DNA from: an uncultured Olsenella sp.
GTDB taxonomy: Bacteria > Actinomycetota > Coriobacteriia > Coriobacteriales > Atopobiaceae
NCBI GenBank assembly: GCA_937900605.1
Contig: CALCDK010000169.1
Coordinates: 1 to 13,328 of the forward strand
Length of the DNA stretch: 13,328 nucleotides
Reading direction: 5' to 3'
Shown here: piece after piece, positions 6,298 to 12,416 of the stretch
Layout of the letters: each line of letters starts with the position of its first letter
How positions within the stretch are numbered: the stretch's first letter is position 1
Position numbers and translations under genes: made by a program
The notes under the pieces: model-generated
What the model was told of the DNA's origin: nothing
The model's database searches: none
Seen by the model: only the letters and a program-made list of their open reading frames with translations

Positions 6298-7188
6298 CTA
6301 GTCGTCGGTGTCGTCGAGGCACTTGTCGAAGCGCATGTTGCGGTCGAAGATGTGCGTGTACTCGCTCGCGTCGCTGGAGCCGTGGTAGAGCAGCACGGTG
6401 ATGAGCTCGATCACGAAGTTGATGGGGCTCTGCGAGAAGCGCAGCGAGGGCGTGAGCAGGCGGTCGTGCGTCGACGTCTTGAGCAGGATGTCCGCGCCCT
6501 GCCCGAGCTCGGAGTCCTCGCGGTCGGTGATGACCACGATGGGAGTGCCCGAGTCGCGCGCGTTGTCCATGACCGCGAGCACGCGCTTTGAGTAGCCCGT
6601 GGTCGACAGGACCACGAGGACGTCGCGCTCGGTGGTGGTGAGCGTCATGAGGGCGCTGCCATCCGAGGTGAGCGGCGCCATGGCGCGGTAGCCCGTCTGC
6701 GTCACCTTGAACGCGGCGTTCTGCGCGGTGGAGATCGAATTGCCCACGCCCGCGAAGACGGTGAGGTCTGCCGCGCGGATGAGCTCTACGACGCGCGCGA
6801 GGTCGCTTGCCTTGAGGTTGCGCGCGGTCGCGTTGAGCTCCTCGACCTTGACGCCCAGCATGTAGTCGATGGCGTCGTCGAGGTGCGCGAGGTCGAGGCT
6901 GGCCCCCACCGGCGCGACGGGCTCGGCCTCGCCGCGGGCACGACGGTCCCTCGCGAGCGTGAAGCGCATCTGGGCGAAGCTCGTGAAGCCGAGCTTGCGG
7001 ACGAAGCGCGACATGGAGGCGGCCGAGCTGCCAGACTCCTGCGCGATGTCGCGGGCGGTCATGTCCGAGACCGTGGAACGGTGCTCCAGGAGGTAGTCGG
7101 CGATCTGGCGCTCGGAGTTGGGGAGGGTGTCGTAGACCTCGAGGACCCTCTCGAGCACGCCTGGGCCGGGCAGCAGTTGCGACGTCAT
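6298..7188 (-). CDS. RpiR/MurR-family transcriptional regulator
   Basis: This encodes 296 residues, the usual length for the family. Residues about 15-85 are the RpiR-type helix-turn-helix, with SERQIADYLLEH followed by MTARDIAQESGSSAASMSRF and VRKLGFTSFAQMR. Residues about 125-275 are a SIS domain (FAGVGNSISTAQNAAFKV, then LVVLSTTGYSKRVLAV and IVVITD) that senses a phosphosugar. Such proteins repress or activate sugar catabolism genes and bind short inverted repeats. It is transcribed divergently from the aldolase-PTS operon and shares a 300-bp control region with TTCCA/TGGAA inverted repeats, so it probably controls that operon and its own. GAGG about 6 bases before the ATG at 7188 supports the start. 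It leads a two-gene operon with the SDR. The ligand is presumably the phosphosugar made by the linked PTS. Confidence 0.93.
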   Translation of the reverse strand: MTSQLLPGPGVLERVLEVYDTLPNSERQIADYLLEHRSTVSDMTARDIAQESGSSAASMSRFVRKLGFTSFAQMRFTLARDRRARGEAEPVAPVGASLDLAHLDDAIDYMLGVKVEELNATARNLKASDLARVVELIRAADLTVFAGVGNSISTAQNAAFKVTQTGYRAMAPLTSDGSALMTLTTTERDVLVVLSTTGYSKRVLAVMDNARDSGTPIVVITDREDSELGQGADILLKTSTHDRLLTPSLRFSQSPINFVIELITVLLYHGSSDASEYTHIFDRNMRFDKCLDDTDD

Positions 7189-7214
7189 AGGTGCCTCGGA
7201 TTTCAGTCTCTATG

Positions 7215-7257
7215 TTCCAATACCTTCCAGAATGGACGGAATCGGAGCGATGTGGAA
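7215..7257. promoter_or_regulatory. Cluster of TTCCA/TGGAA half-sites near the regulator start
   Basis: TTCCA occurs at 7215-7219 and 7225-7229. The second is followed by GAA and TGGA at 7233-7236, giving TCCA-GAA-TGGA. A further TGGAA lies at 7253-7257. These sit 27-70 bases upstream of the RpiR-type gene and match the arms of the operators on the other side of the same intergenic region, suggesting autoregulation. The arrangement is less regular than the distal sites, so confidence is lower. Confidence 0.35.
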
Positions 7258-7350
7258 GAATGCGCGGCGTGTGCCGCCTGGTTAATGCTACCCGAAAGAC
7301 AGCAGGTAGAGCATCTTGTGTGCGTTCACCAGCAAATTACTACCGTTGGC

Positions 7351-7372
7351 GGAAGCGATTCCAGAAGTGGAA
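7351..7372. promoter_or_regulatory. Overlapping inverted repeats, putative RpiR-type operator
   Basis: Two inverted repeats share one arm. GGAA-GCGA-TTCC occupies 7351-7362 and TTCCA-GAAG-TGGAA occupies 7359-7372. The right arm ends 20 bases before the TATATT -10-like box of the aldolase-PTS operon, so a bound protein would cover the -35 region. The same GGAAGCGA...TTCC core recurs at 7428-7440. RpiR-family operators are typically short inverted repeats of this size. Confidence 0.55.
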
Positions 7373-7392
7373 CACAAACCGAAACGCGACGC

Positions 7393-7398
7393 TATATT
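7393..7398 (+). promoter_or_regulatory. Likely -10 box of the aldolase-PTS operon promoter
   Basis: TATATT stands out in the AT-richer patch about 90 bases before the aldolase start. At the expected -35 distance the sequence (around GAACAC, 7370-7375) is a poor match to TTGACA, consistent with a regulated promoter. It lies between the operator-like repeats at 7351-7372 and 7427-7441. Confidence 0.45.
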
Positions 7399-7426
7399 GA
7401 AATCCGTTCCGCACGATAGAAGCTCA

Positions 7427-7441
7427 TGGAAGCGACTTCCA
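7427..7441. promoter_or_regulatory. Perfect inverted repeat TGGAAG-CGA-CTTCCA, putative operator
   Basis: A perfect 6-bp inverted repeat with a 3-base spacer, placed about 30 bases downstream of the TATATT box, in the untranslated leader of the aldolase gene. It shares GGAAGCGA and TTCCA with the upstream site at 7351-7363. Flanking the promoter with two copies is a common design for repression by a dimeric or tetrameric regulator. Confidence 0.6.
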
Positions 7442-7488
7442 CCTGACCGGCCGGGACCCCCGGCACACCGCACGGGAAAGGACGAATC

Positions 7489-8379
7489 ATGCTCGTGAAC
7501 CTTCGCGACGTCTGCTCCATCGCCGAGCAGAACAACATGGCCATCGCCGCCGTAAACTCCGCCAGCCTCGAGGCCATCCGCGCCGCGATCGAGGTCGCCG
7601 AGGAGACCGGCTATCCCATCATCATTCAGCACGCCGAGGGCCACGAGGGCCTCATCCCCCTCAAGTACGTCTCGCCCATCGTCACCTCGCTGGCCGAGCG
7701 CTCGAGCGCCCAGATCTGTCTCAACCTGGACCACTGCGAGCATCTCTCGTACGCCCAGCGCGCCCTCGCCGAGGGCTTCACGGGCGTCATGTTCGACGGC
7801 TCCGCCCTCCCGTACGAGCAGAACGTCGAGTACTCCCAGCGCGTGAGCGACATGTGCGTCGAGTACGGCGCGGGCCTCGAGTGCGAGCTCGGCTCCATGG
7901 GCAGTCGCGAGGGCGGCGAGTCCGACGAGGGCGGCACCGCCGACGAGGCGGGCGCCGTCTACACCGACCCCAAGCAGGCGCGCGACTTCGTCGAGCGCAC
8001 CGGTCTGGACATCCTGGCCTGCTCCTTCGGCACCGTGCACGGCATCTACAAGGGCGAACCGCACCTCAACTACGACGTCCTTCGCCAGATCAGGCAGGAG
8101 GTCGGCAACGTGCCGCTGGTCATGCACGGCGGCTCGGGCGTCTCCGATGACGACTACCACAAGGCCATCGACGCCGGCATCCGCAAGATCAACTACTACA
8201 CCTACGGCGTGAAGTATGCCGGCGAGGCCGTCTGCGGCGTGGTCGACGAGAAGCGCGCCCAGAAGTCCGACGCCATCGTCTACTGGCACGACCTCACCCC
8301 GGTCGCGTACGAGTCGTTCCGCGACACCTTCGAGCACGTCGTGAGGGTCTTCGCCAACGGCGCGGACCCGGTCGCGTAG
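7489..8379 (+). CDS. Class II ketose-bisphosphate aldolase (fructose/tagatose type)
   Basis: This encodes 296 residues, slightly longer than GatY/KbaY (about 285). It is a zinc-dependent aldolase cleaving a ketose (bis)phosphate to dihydroxyacetone phosphate and an aldehyde. Family landmarks are present: NLDHCEH at 79-85 with catalytic D81 and zinc ligand H82, VMFDGSALPYEQN, LECELGSMG with the metal-site glutamate, GTVHGIYKG (zinc His), HGGSG (zinc His and phosphate loop) and KINYYTYG. All expected metal ligands are there. The N-terminal substrate-side loop reads IIIQHAEGHEGLIPL, a His-rich variant unlike GatY/KbaY or standard FbaA, which suggests an unusual substrate. It is the first gene of the PTS operon: IIA starts 11 bp after its stop. 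AAAGGA precedes the ATG. No matching 1- or 6-phosphate kinase is in the window. Confidence 0.92.
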   Translation: MLVNLRDVCSIAEQNNMAIAAVNSASLEAIRAAIEVAEETGYPIIIQHAEGHEGLIPLKYVSPIVTSLAERSSAQICLNLDHCEHLSYAQRALAEGFTGVMFDGSALPYEQNVEYSQRVSDMCVEYGAGLECELGSMGSREGGESDEGGTADEAGAVYTDPKQARDFVERTGLDILACSFGTVHGIYKGEPHLNYDVLRQIRQEVGNVPLVMHGGSGVSDDDYHKAIDAGIRKINYYTYGVKYAGEAVCGVVDEKRAQKSDAIVYWHDLTPVAYESFRDTFEHVVRVFANGADPVA

Positions 8380-8390
8380 GGGGGCATCGC

Positions 8391-8819
8391 ATGAGGAAGG
8401 TACTCATCGCGTCACACGGGCGCCTCGCGAGCGGCATCAAGAGCTCCATCGGCGTCCTGCTTGGGATGCAGGACGAGGTCCAGGCCGTTGACGCCTACGT
8501 CGACGACTCCGACTACACCGGGCTGATTCAGGACTTCATCGACTCCGTGGGCCCCGAGGACGAGGGCGTGATCTTCACCGACATCTACGGCGGCTCGGTG
8601 TTCCAGAAGGTGGTGCTGCTTCGCCCGGAGGACAAGGGCATCATGCACGTCACCGGAACCAACCTCTCGACCGTCATCGAGGTCCTTCTCGCCCCGGGAC
8701 CCCTCACGCAGGAGGAGCTCGACTCCATCGTCTCGGAGTCCCGCCAGTTCCTCGTCCGCGTCGAGCCGGTGCAGTCCGACGGCGAGGGCGACGAGCCCGA
8801 GGGCGACTTCTTCGACTGA
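8391..8819 (+). CDS. PTS system mannose/fructose/sorbose family IIA component
   Basis: This encodes 142 residues, the normal size of a free-standing mannose-type EIIA. It is a cytoplasmic phosphocarrier that takes phosphate from HPr and passes it to IIB. The phosphorylated histidine is H9 in the N-terminal IASHG motif. FTDIYGGSVF in mid-protein is the second conserved signature of the family. The last fifteen or so residues form an acidic tail ending DEPEGDFFD, beyond the normal domain; the IIC protein ends in a similar DEEEEDFFA. It lies 11 bp after the aldolase gene with GGGGG before the ATG, and 51 bp before IIB. It is therefore the second gene of the aldolase-PTS operon and expected to be coexpressed. 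Confidence 0.93.
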   Translation: MRKVLIASHGRLASGIKSSIGVLLGMQDEVQAVDAYVDDSDYTGLIQDFIDSVGPEDEGVIFTDIYGGSVFQKVVLLRPEDKGIMHVTGTNLSTVIEVLLAPGPLTQEELDSIVSESRQFLVRVEPVQSDGEGDEPEGDFFD

Positions 8820-8849
8820 GCGAACGTGAGCCGGGAGAGGCTGCGGCCC

Positions 8850-8866
8850 CTCCCTTCGGAAGGGAG
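8850..8866 (+). promoter_or_regulatory. Hairpin overlapping the ribosome binding site of the IIB gene
   Basis: CTCCCTT (8850-8856) pairs perfectly with AAGGGAG (8860-8866) around CGG. The right arm is the Shine-Dalgarno sequence of the IIB gene, whose ATG starts four bases later. The fold would sequester the ribosome binding site and could set the IIA:IIB ratio or respond to processing of the message. It lies in the only sizeable gap (51 bp) within the PTS operon. Confidence 0.5.
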
Positions 8867-8870
8867 AGAC

Positions 8871-9368
8871 ATGGTTATTCAGATCAGGATCGACGACCGG
8901 CTGATCCACGGGCAGGTCGCGCTTCTCTGGACCAAGGCGCTCAACACCAAGGGCGTCGTCGTGGCCAACGACAACGCGGCCAACAACGAGGCGGTCAAGG
9001 CCACCCTCAAGATGGCGTGCCCCAAGACCCAGAAGCTTCTGGTCAAGACCGTCGACGACGCCGCCCGCGTCATCAACGACCCGCGTGGCGCCGAGATGCG
9101 CATCTTCGCCCTCACCAACTGCGTCGCCGACGCCCTCAAGCTCGTGCGCGAGTGCCCGGGCAAGATCGACGGCGTCAACTTCGCCAACGTCGGACGCTTC
9201 GACGGCTCCGACAACGCCAGCAAGACCAACGTGGTGACCTCCGTCGCCCTCAACCCTGACGAGCTTCAGGCTGCTCGCGACCTGGTGGAGACCGGCGTCC
9301 ACGCCTTCCACCAGATCGCTCCCGATGACCCGCAGGTGTCCATCGCTGATGCGTTGGCAAAGCTCTAA
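8871..9368 (+). CDS. PTS system mannose/fructose/sorbose family IIB component
   Basis: This encodes 165 residues, full length for the family. The N-terminal IRIDDRLIHGQV motif carries the phospho-histidine H13, which receives phosphate from IIA and gives it to the sugar entering through IIC/IID. The ATG at 8871 was chosen because it begins the conserved domain at once and follows AAGGGAGAG. A GTG at 8826 in the same frame would add 15 unconserved residues. It is cytoplasmic and membrane-associated through IIC/IID. IIC starts 11 bp downstream with a near-consensus AAGGAGG at its start. The ribosome binding site of IIB is embedded in the hairpin at 8850-8866. Confidence 0.94.
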   Translation: MVIQIRIDDRLIHGQVALLWTKALNTKGVVVANDNAANNEAVKATLKMACPKTQKLLVKTVDDAARVINDPRGAEMRIFALTNCVADALKLVRECPGKIDGVNFANVGRFDGSDNASKTNVVTSVALNPDELQAARDLVETGVHAFHQIAPDDPQVSIADALAKL

Positions 9369-9379
9369 GGAGGCAACTC

Positions 9380-10198
9380 ATGCTCGTACCTGCACTGCAA
9401 GCGTTCCTCGCGACATTCCTCGCGCTGGGCATCAACTGGTATGTGGGCCAGTGCATGTCGGAACGCCCCATCGTTGCCGGCCTGATCGCAGGCATCATTT
9501 TCGGTGACATCCCCACCGGCATCATGATCGGCTGCGCCCTCGAGGCCATCTTCATGGGTGCGGTCAACGTCGGCGGGGCGGTCTCCGCGGAGCCCGTCAC
9601 CGCCACGGTCGTCACGGTCGCGTTCGTGGTGACCACCGGGATGAACCAGGGCGTCGCCATCACCGCGGTCGGCACCCCGCTCGGCCTCGTCGCCGGCATC
9701 CTGTACCTGATGCTCTTCAACGTCTTCATGAGCCTGTTCGCCCCCGCCGTCGACTGGGCGGCACGCACCGGCAACGGCTCCGAGGGCAAGCTCCTGTTCG
9801 TCCGTTGGACCGGCTGGTTCGTCAAGTACTTCCTGCTCGCCATCCCGTCCTTCCTGGCCGTCCTGATCGGCGCCGAGCCCGTCGCCGCCCTGGCCACCCA
9901 GATTCCGCCCAACGTCATCGCCGGCTTCACCGCCTGCGGCAACCTGCTGCCCGCGGTCGGCATGGCACTGCTCCTGAAGATGCTCTGGGACAAGAAGCTC
10001 GCCGTGTTCTTCCTGCTCGGCTTCGTCCTGGTCAGCTACCTGCAGCTCCCGATGGTCGCCGTCGCCGCCCTCGGCGCCGTGATCGTCGTGGTCACCGCCC
10101 TGCGCGACAAGGAGCTGCTCGATCTCAAGAAGCGCGGCGTCGCCCTTGCCGCCGCCGGGTCTTCCGTCGATGAGGAAGAGGAGGATTTCTTCGCATGA
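9380..10198 (+). CDS. PTS system mannose/fructose/sorbose family IIC component
   Basis: This encodes 272 residues of a polytopic membrane protein, the sugar channel of the mannose-type PTS. Conserved parts include GINWYVGQ near the N-terminus, IVAGLIAGIIFGDIPTGIMI, the following LEAIFMGAVNVGG, and the late AVGMALLLKMLW region. Hydrophobic segments cover most of the length. The cytoplasmic C-terminus is short and acidic, ending VDEEEEDFFA, which resembles the tail of the IIA protein. AAGGAGG stands 7 bases before the ATG. Its stop overlaps the IID start by ATGA (10195-10198), so translation of IIC and IID is probably coupled. Substrate cannot be deduced, since family members carry mannose, fructose, sorbose, amino sugars and others. 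Confidence 0.94.
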   Translation: MLVPALQAFLATFLALGINWYVGQCMSERPIVAGLIAGIIFGDIPTGIMIGCALEAIFMGAVNVGGAVSAEPVTATVVTVAFVVTTGMNQGVAITAVGTPLGLVAGILYLMLFNVFMSLFAPAVDWAARTGNGSEGKLLFVRWTGWFVKYFLLAIPSFLAVLIGAEPVAALATQIPPNVIAGFTACGNLLPAVGMALLLKMLWDKKLAVFFLLGFVLVSYLQLPMVAVAALGAVIVVVTALRDKELLDLKKRGVALAAAGSSVDEEEEDFFA

Positions 10199-11067
10199 GC
10201 GACATGACTGATCAGGTCGTCCAGGACGACGAGGTGAAGATCAACCTCTCCACAAAGGATCTGTCCCCTGAGGACCGCAAGATGCTCGGCAGCATCTTCC
10301 GCCGCTCCTTCTCGGTCTTCATGATGTACGCGGGCGCCGCCCGCGCCGGCGCCGACGGCTTCATCCACGCGCTGATGCCGGCCATCGACCGCTACTACGA
10401 CACGCCCGAGAAGCGCCAGGAGGCAATGGTCCGCCACAGCTCCTGGTACAACATCACCCAGAACGTTGGCACGCTGTGCATGGGCCTCGTCGCCTCCATG
10501 GAGCGCGAGAACTCCAGGGTCGAGGACTTCGACACCGAGTCCATCAACGCCATCAAGGCGTCCCTCATGGGCCCGATGTCCGGCATCGGCGACGCCATCT
10601 TCTGGGGAGTCCTGAGGGTCATCGCCGCCGCCGTCGGCATCGCGGTCGGCGCCACCGGCTCCATCCTCGGCCCCATCCTGTTCCTTCTCATCTACAACGT
10701 CCCGTCGATCCTCTGCCGTTGGTGGCTGACGGTTCTGGGCTTCAAGCTGGGCACCTCGTTCATCACGAAGGTCTACTCCAGCGGCATCATGGAACTGGTC
10801 ACCAAGTGCGCGTCCATCCTGGGCCTGCTCATGATCGGCGCGATGACGGCGTCCTTCGTCAAGTTCGACATGATCCTTGCGATCCCGGTCGCGGGTGCGG
10901 AGCCGATCCTCATCCAGACCTACCTCGACGCCATCTTCAAGGGCATCGTCCCGCTGGGCATCACGCTCGGCTGCCTGGGCCTCATGAAGAAGAACGTCAA
11001 CGTCGTCTGGATCATCATCGGCATCATGGTCCTTGGCATGTGCCTCGGCATCTTCGGCATCTGCTAG
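10195..11067 (+). CDS. PTS system mannose/fructose/sorbose family IID component
   Basis: This encodes 290 residues, the last gene of the operon. The N-terminal half is soluble and amphipathic, with the family pattern LSPEDRKMLGSIFRRSF and, further on, EAMVRHSSWYNITQNVGTLC and SLMGPMSGIGDAIFWG. The C-terminal part holds membrane segments (around 145-175, 205-240 and 255-290). IID exists only in the mannose class of PTS and forms the membrane complex with IIC. It overlaps IIC by four bases. An intrinsic terminator follows at 11125-11163. Nothing in the sequence looks damaged. Confidence 0.95.
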   Translation: MSDMTDQVVQDDEVKINLSTKDLSPEDRKMLGSIFRRSFSVFMMYAGAARAGADGFIHALMPAIDRYYDTPEKRQEAMVRHSSWYNITQNVGTLCMGLVASMERENSRVEDFDTESINAIKASLMGPMSGIGDAIFWGVLRVIAAAVGIAVGATGSILGPILFLLIYNVPSILCRWWLTVLGFKLGTSFITKVYSSGIMELVTKCASILGLLMIGAMTASFVKFDMILAIPVAGAEPILIQTYLDAIFKGIVPLGITLGCLGLMKKNVNVVWIIIGIMVLGMCLGIFGIC

Positions 11068-11124
11068 CGCATCCACACAACGCCACCAAGCAACTGTTCT
11101 GCTCCCACAGCGGTTGCGCAGCAA

Positions 11125-11163
11125 GGAGGGGAGGCTCGCCACGGCGGACCTCCCCTCCCTTTT
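11125..11163 (+). terminator. Rho-independent terminator of the aldolase-PTS operon
   Basis: GGAGGGGAGG (11125-11134) pairs perfectly with CCTCCCCTCC (11149-11158). A smaller CGC/GCG stem (11137-11139 with 11144-11146) continues it in the loop, and CTTTT follows at 11159-11163. It lies 58 bases after the IID stop. The converging YeiH-type gene ends at 11224. Further small GC hairpins lie at 11165-11184 and 11189-11204 on that gene's 3' side, but without a U-tract for the minus strand. Confidence 0.85.
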
Positions 11164-11223
11164 GCGCGCGGTCCCGGCCGCGCGGCATGGCGCTTCTCGG
11201 CGCCTGAAGAGCGACTCTGGGCG

Positions 11224-12270
11224 CTACCAGATGCCCAGGACGTGCTGCATGCCAAGGCTCACGCAGGCGATGGCGACCCAGCAGCACAGGCCCATGAAGA
11301 TGGGCTTGCCGCCGGAGCGGACCAGCTTGACCACGTCGGTGTTGAAGCCGATGGCGGCCATGGCCATGACGATGAGGAACTTGGAGAGCTCCTTGATGGG
11401 GGCGGTCACCGTCGCGGGGAGCGCGAAGACGGTGGTGATGACGCTGGCCAGCACGAAGAAGAGGACGAAGAACGGGAAGATCTTCTTGAGGTCGAAGGTG
11501 CCCGCGCCCTCCTCGCCGCCGGCGGCCTGCGCGCGCTTGGCCTTGCGGATCTGCCAGAAGGCGAGCACCAGGGTGATGGGGATGATGGCCAGGGTGCGCG
11601 TCAGCTTGACGATGGTCGCCAGGTCGAGGGCGTTGGAGCCGGGGTGCATGCCGTCCCAGGCCGCCGCGGCCGCGGTGACCGAGGAGGTGTCGTTGACGGC
11701 GGTGCCGGCGAAGATGCCGAAGCCCTCGTTGGAGAGGCCCAGCCAACCGCCGAGGGTGGGGAAGACCAGCGCCGCGATGATGTTGAACAGGAAGATGACG
11801 CTGATGGCCTGCGCGATCTCCTCGTCGTCGGCATCGATGACCGGCGCGGTGGCCGCGATGGCCGAGCCGCCGCAGATGGAGGAGCCGACGCCCACCAGGG
11901 TCGAGATCTTGCCGGGGACGTGCATGAGCTTGCACAGCGCGAACGAGACGAGCAGCGAGGTCGCGATGGTCGACACGATGATGGGCAGCGAGGTGGCGCC
12001 CACCTTGGCGATCTGCGCGAGGTTGAGGCCGAAGCCCAGTAGGATGACGGCGTACTGCAGGACCTTCTTCGAGGTGAACTTGACGCCCTCCTCGCAGGGG
12101 CCACCGAGGGCGCCGCGGCCCACGAGGCCGACCGCCATGCCGATGAGGATGGCGAAGACCGGGCCGCCGACCACGTCGAACCGCCTGCCGAGCAGCCATG
12201 CCGGCACGGCGATGGCCAGGCACAGGACCAGGCCCTTCCACATTCCCCTGAAGTTTCTGATGAGCTCCAC
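11224..12270 (-). CDS. YeiH/UPF0324-family putative sulfate/sulfite exporter
   Basis: This encodes 348 residues of a multi-spanning membrane protein of the YeiH (UPF0324, 'putative sulfate exporter') family. Signatures are [30 protein letters not shown] (about 127-145), [17 protein letters not shown] and, near the C-terminus, AIGFNTDV. Length and about ten hydrophobic segments fit a complete protein. I chose the GTG at 12270 ([11 protein letters not shown]) because GGGGAGGAG stands 5 bases before it. A GTG at 12297 in the same frame would add nine residues but has no ribosome binding site and starts inside an inverted repeat. It is divergent from a LysR-type regulator, recalling the Enterobacterial YeiE-YeiH pair, where the regulator responds to sulfite stress. 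Export of sulfite or a related anion is an inference from that parallel. Confidence 0.88.
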   Translation of the reverse strand: MELIRNFRGMWKGLVLCLAIAVPAWLLGRRFDVVGGPVFAILIGMAVGLVGRGALGGPCEEGVKFTSKKVLQYAVILLGFGLNLAQIAKVGATSLPIIVSTIATSLLVSFALCKLMHVPGKISTLVGVGSSICGGSAIAATAPVIDADDEEIAQAISVIFLFNIIAALVFPTLGGWLGLSNEGFGIFAGTAVNDTSSVTAAAAAWDGMHPGSNALDLATIVKLTRTLAIIPITLVLAFWQIRKAKRAQAAGGEEGAGTFDLKKIFPFFVLFFVLASVITTVFALPATVTAPIKELSKFLIVMAMAAIGFNTDVVKLVRSGGKPIFMGLCCWVAIACVSLGMQHVLGIW

Positions 12271-12416
12271 GTCGCTCCTCCCCGTGTGCGCAGGCACACG
12301 ACTCGCTTTTGGTGCGTGACAATCCTACGACCTGCGAACATAATCGAGACGTACGCACGACTTATCGACGCATCAGCATTGCTTATGCCATGGGAGGCGC
12401 AGCCGGGGGAGGGCCT
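12271..12416. promoter_or_regulatory. Divergent control region between exporter and LysR-type regulator
   Basis: These 146 bases hold both start regions. A perfect 7-bp inverted repeat, CGTGTGC (12283-12289) and GCACACG (12294-12300) around GCAG, lies in the exporter leader just before its ribosome binding site. Further right, ATAA at 12340-12343 faces TTAT at 12362-12365 across 18 bases, and GCAT-TGCTT-ATGC spans 12376-12388. The T-N11-A type sites bound by LysR proteins are expected here, but I cannot single one out. AT-rich TAATCG and ACTTATCG patches may hold -10 boxes. Confidence 0.4.

Noticed and set aside
4697..6322. Long minus-strand reading frame of 541 codons across the SIS and SDR genes
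   Set aside because: Its translation is Arg/Gly/Ala-rich without domains and it runs antisense to a clear SIS protein and out of frame with a clear SDR; a GC-skew artefact.
4723..6591. Long plus-strand reading frame of 622 codons
   Set aside because: It overlaps real genes in another frame and on the other strand and has no recognisable domain, only low-complexity Arg/Ala/Val sequence.
7868..7959. Acidic Gly-rich stretch in the aldolase (REGGESDEGGTADEAGAVYT) as an insertion
   Set aside because: Class II aldolases have a flexible, often disordered loop at this position of similar length, so it is ordinary.
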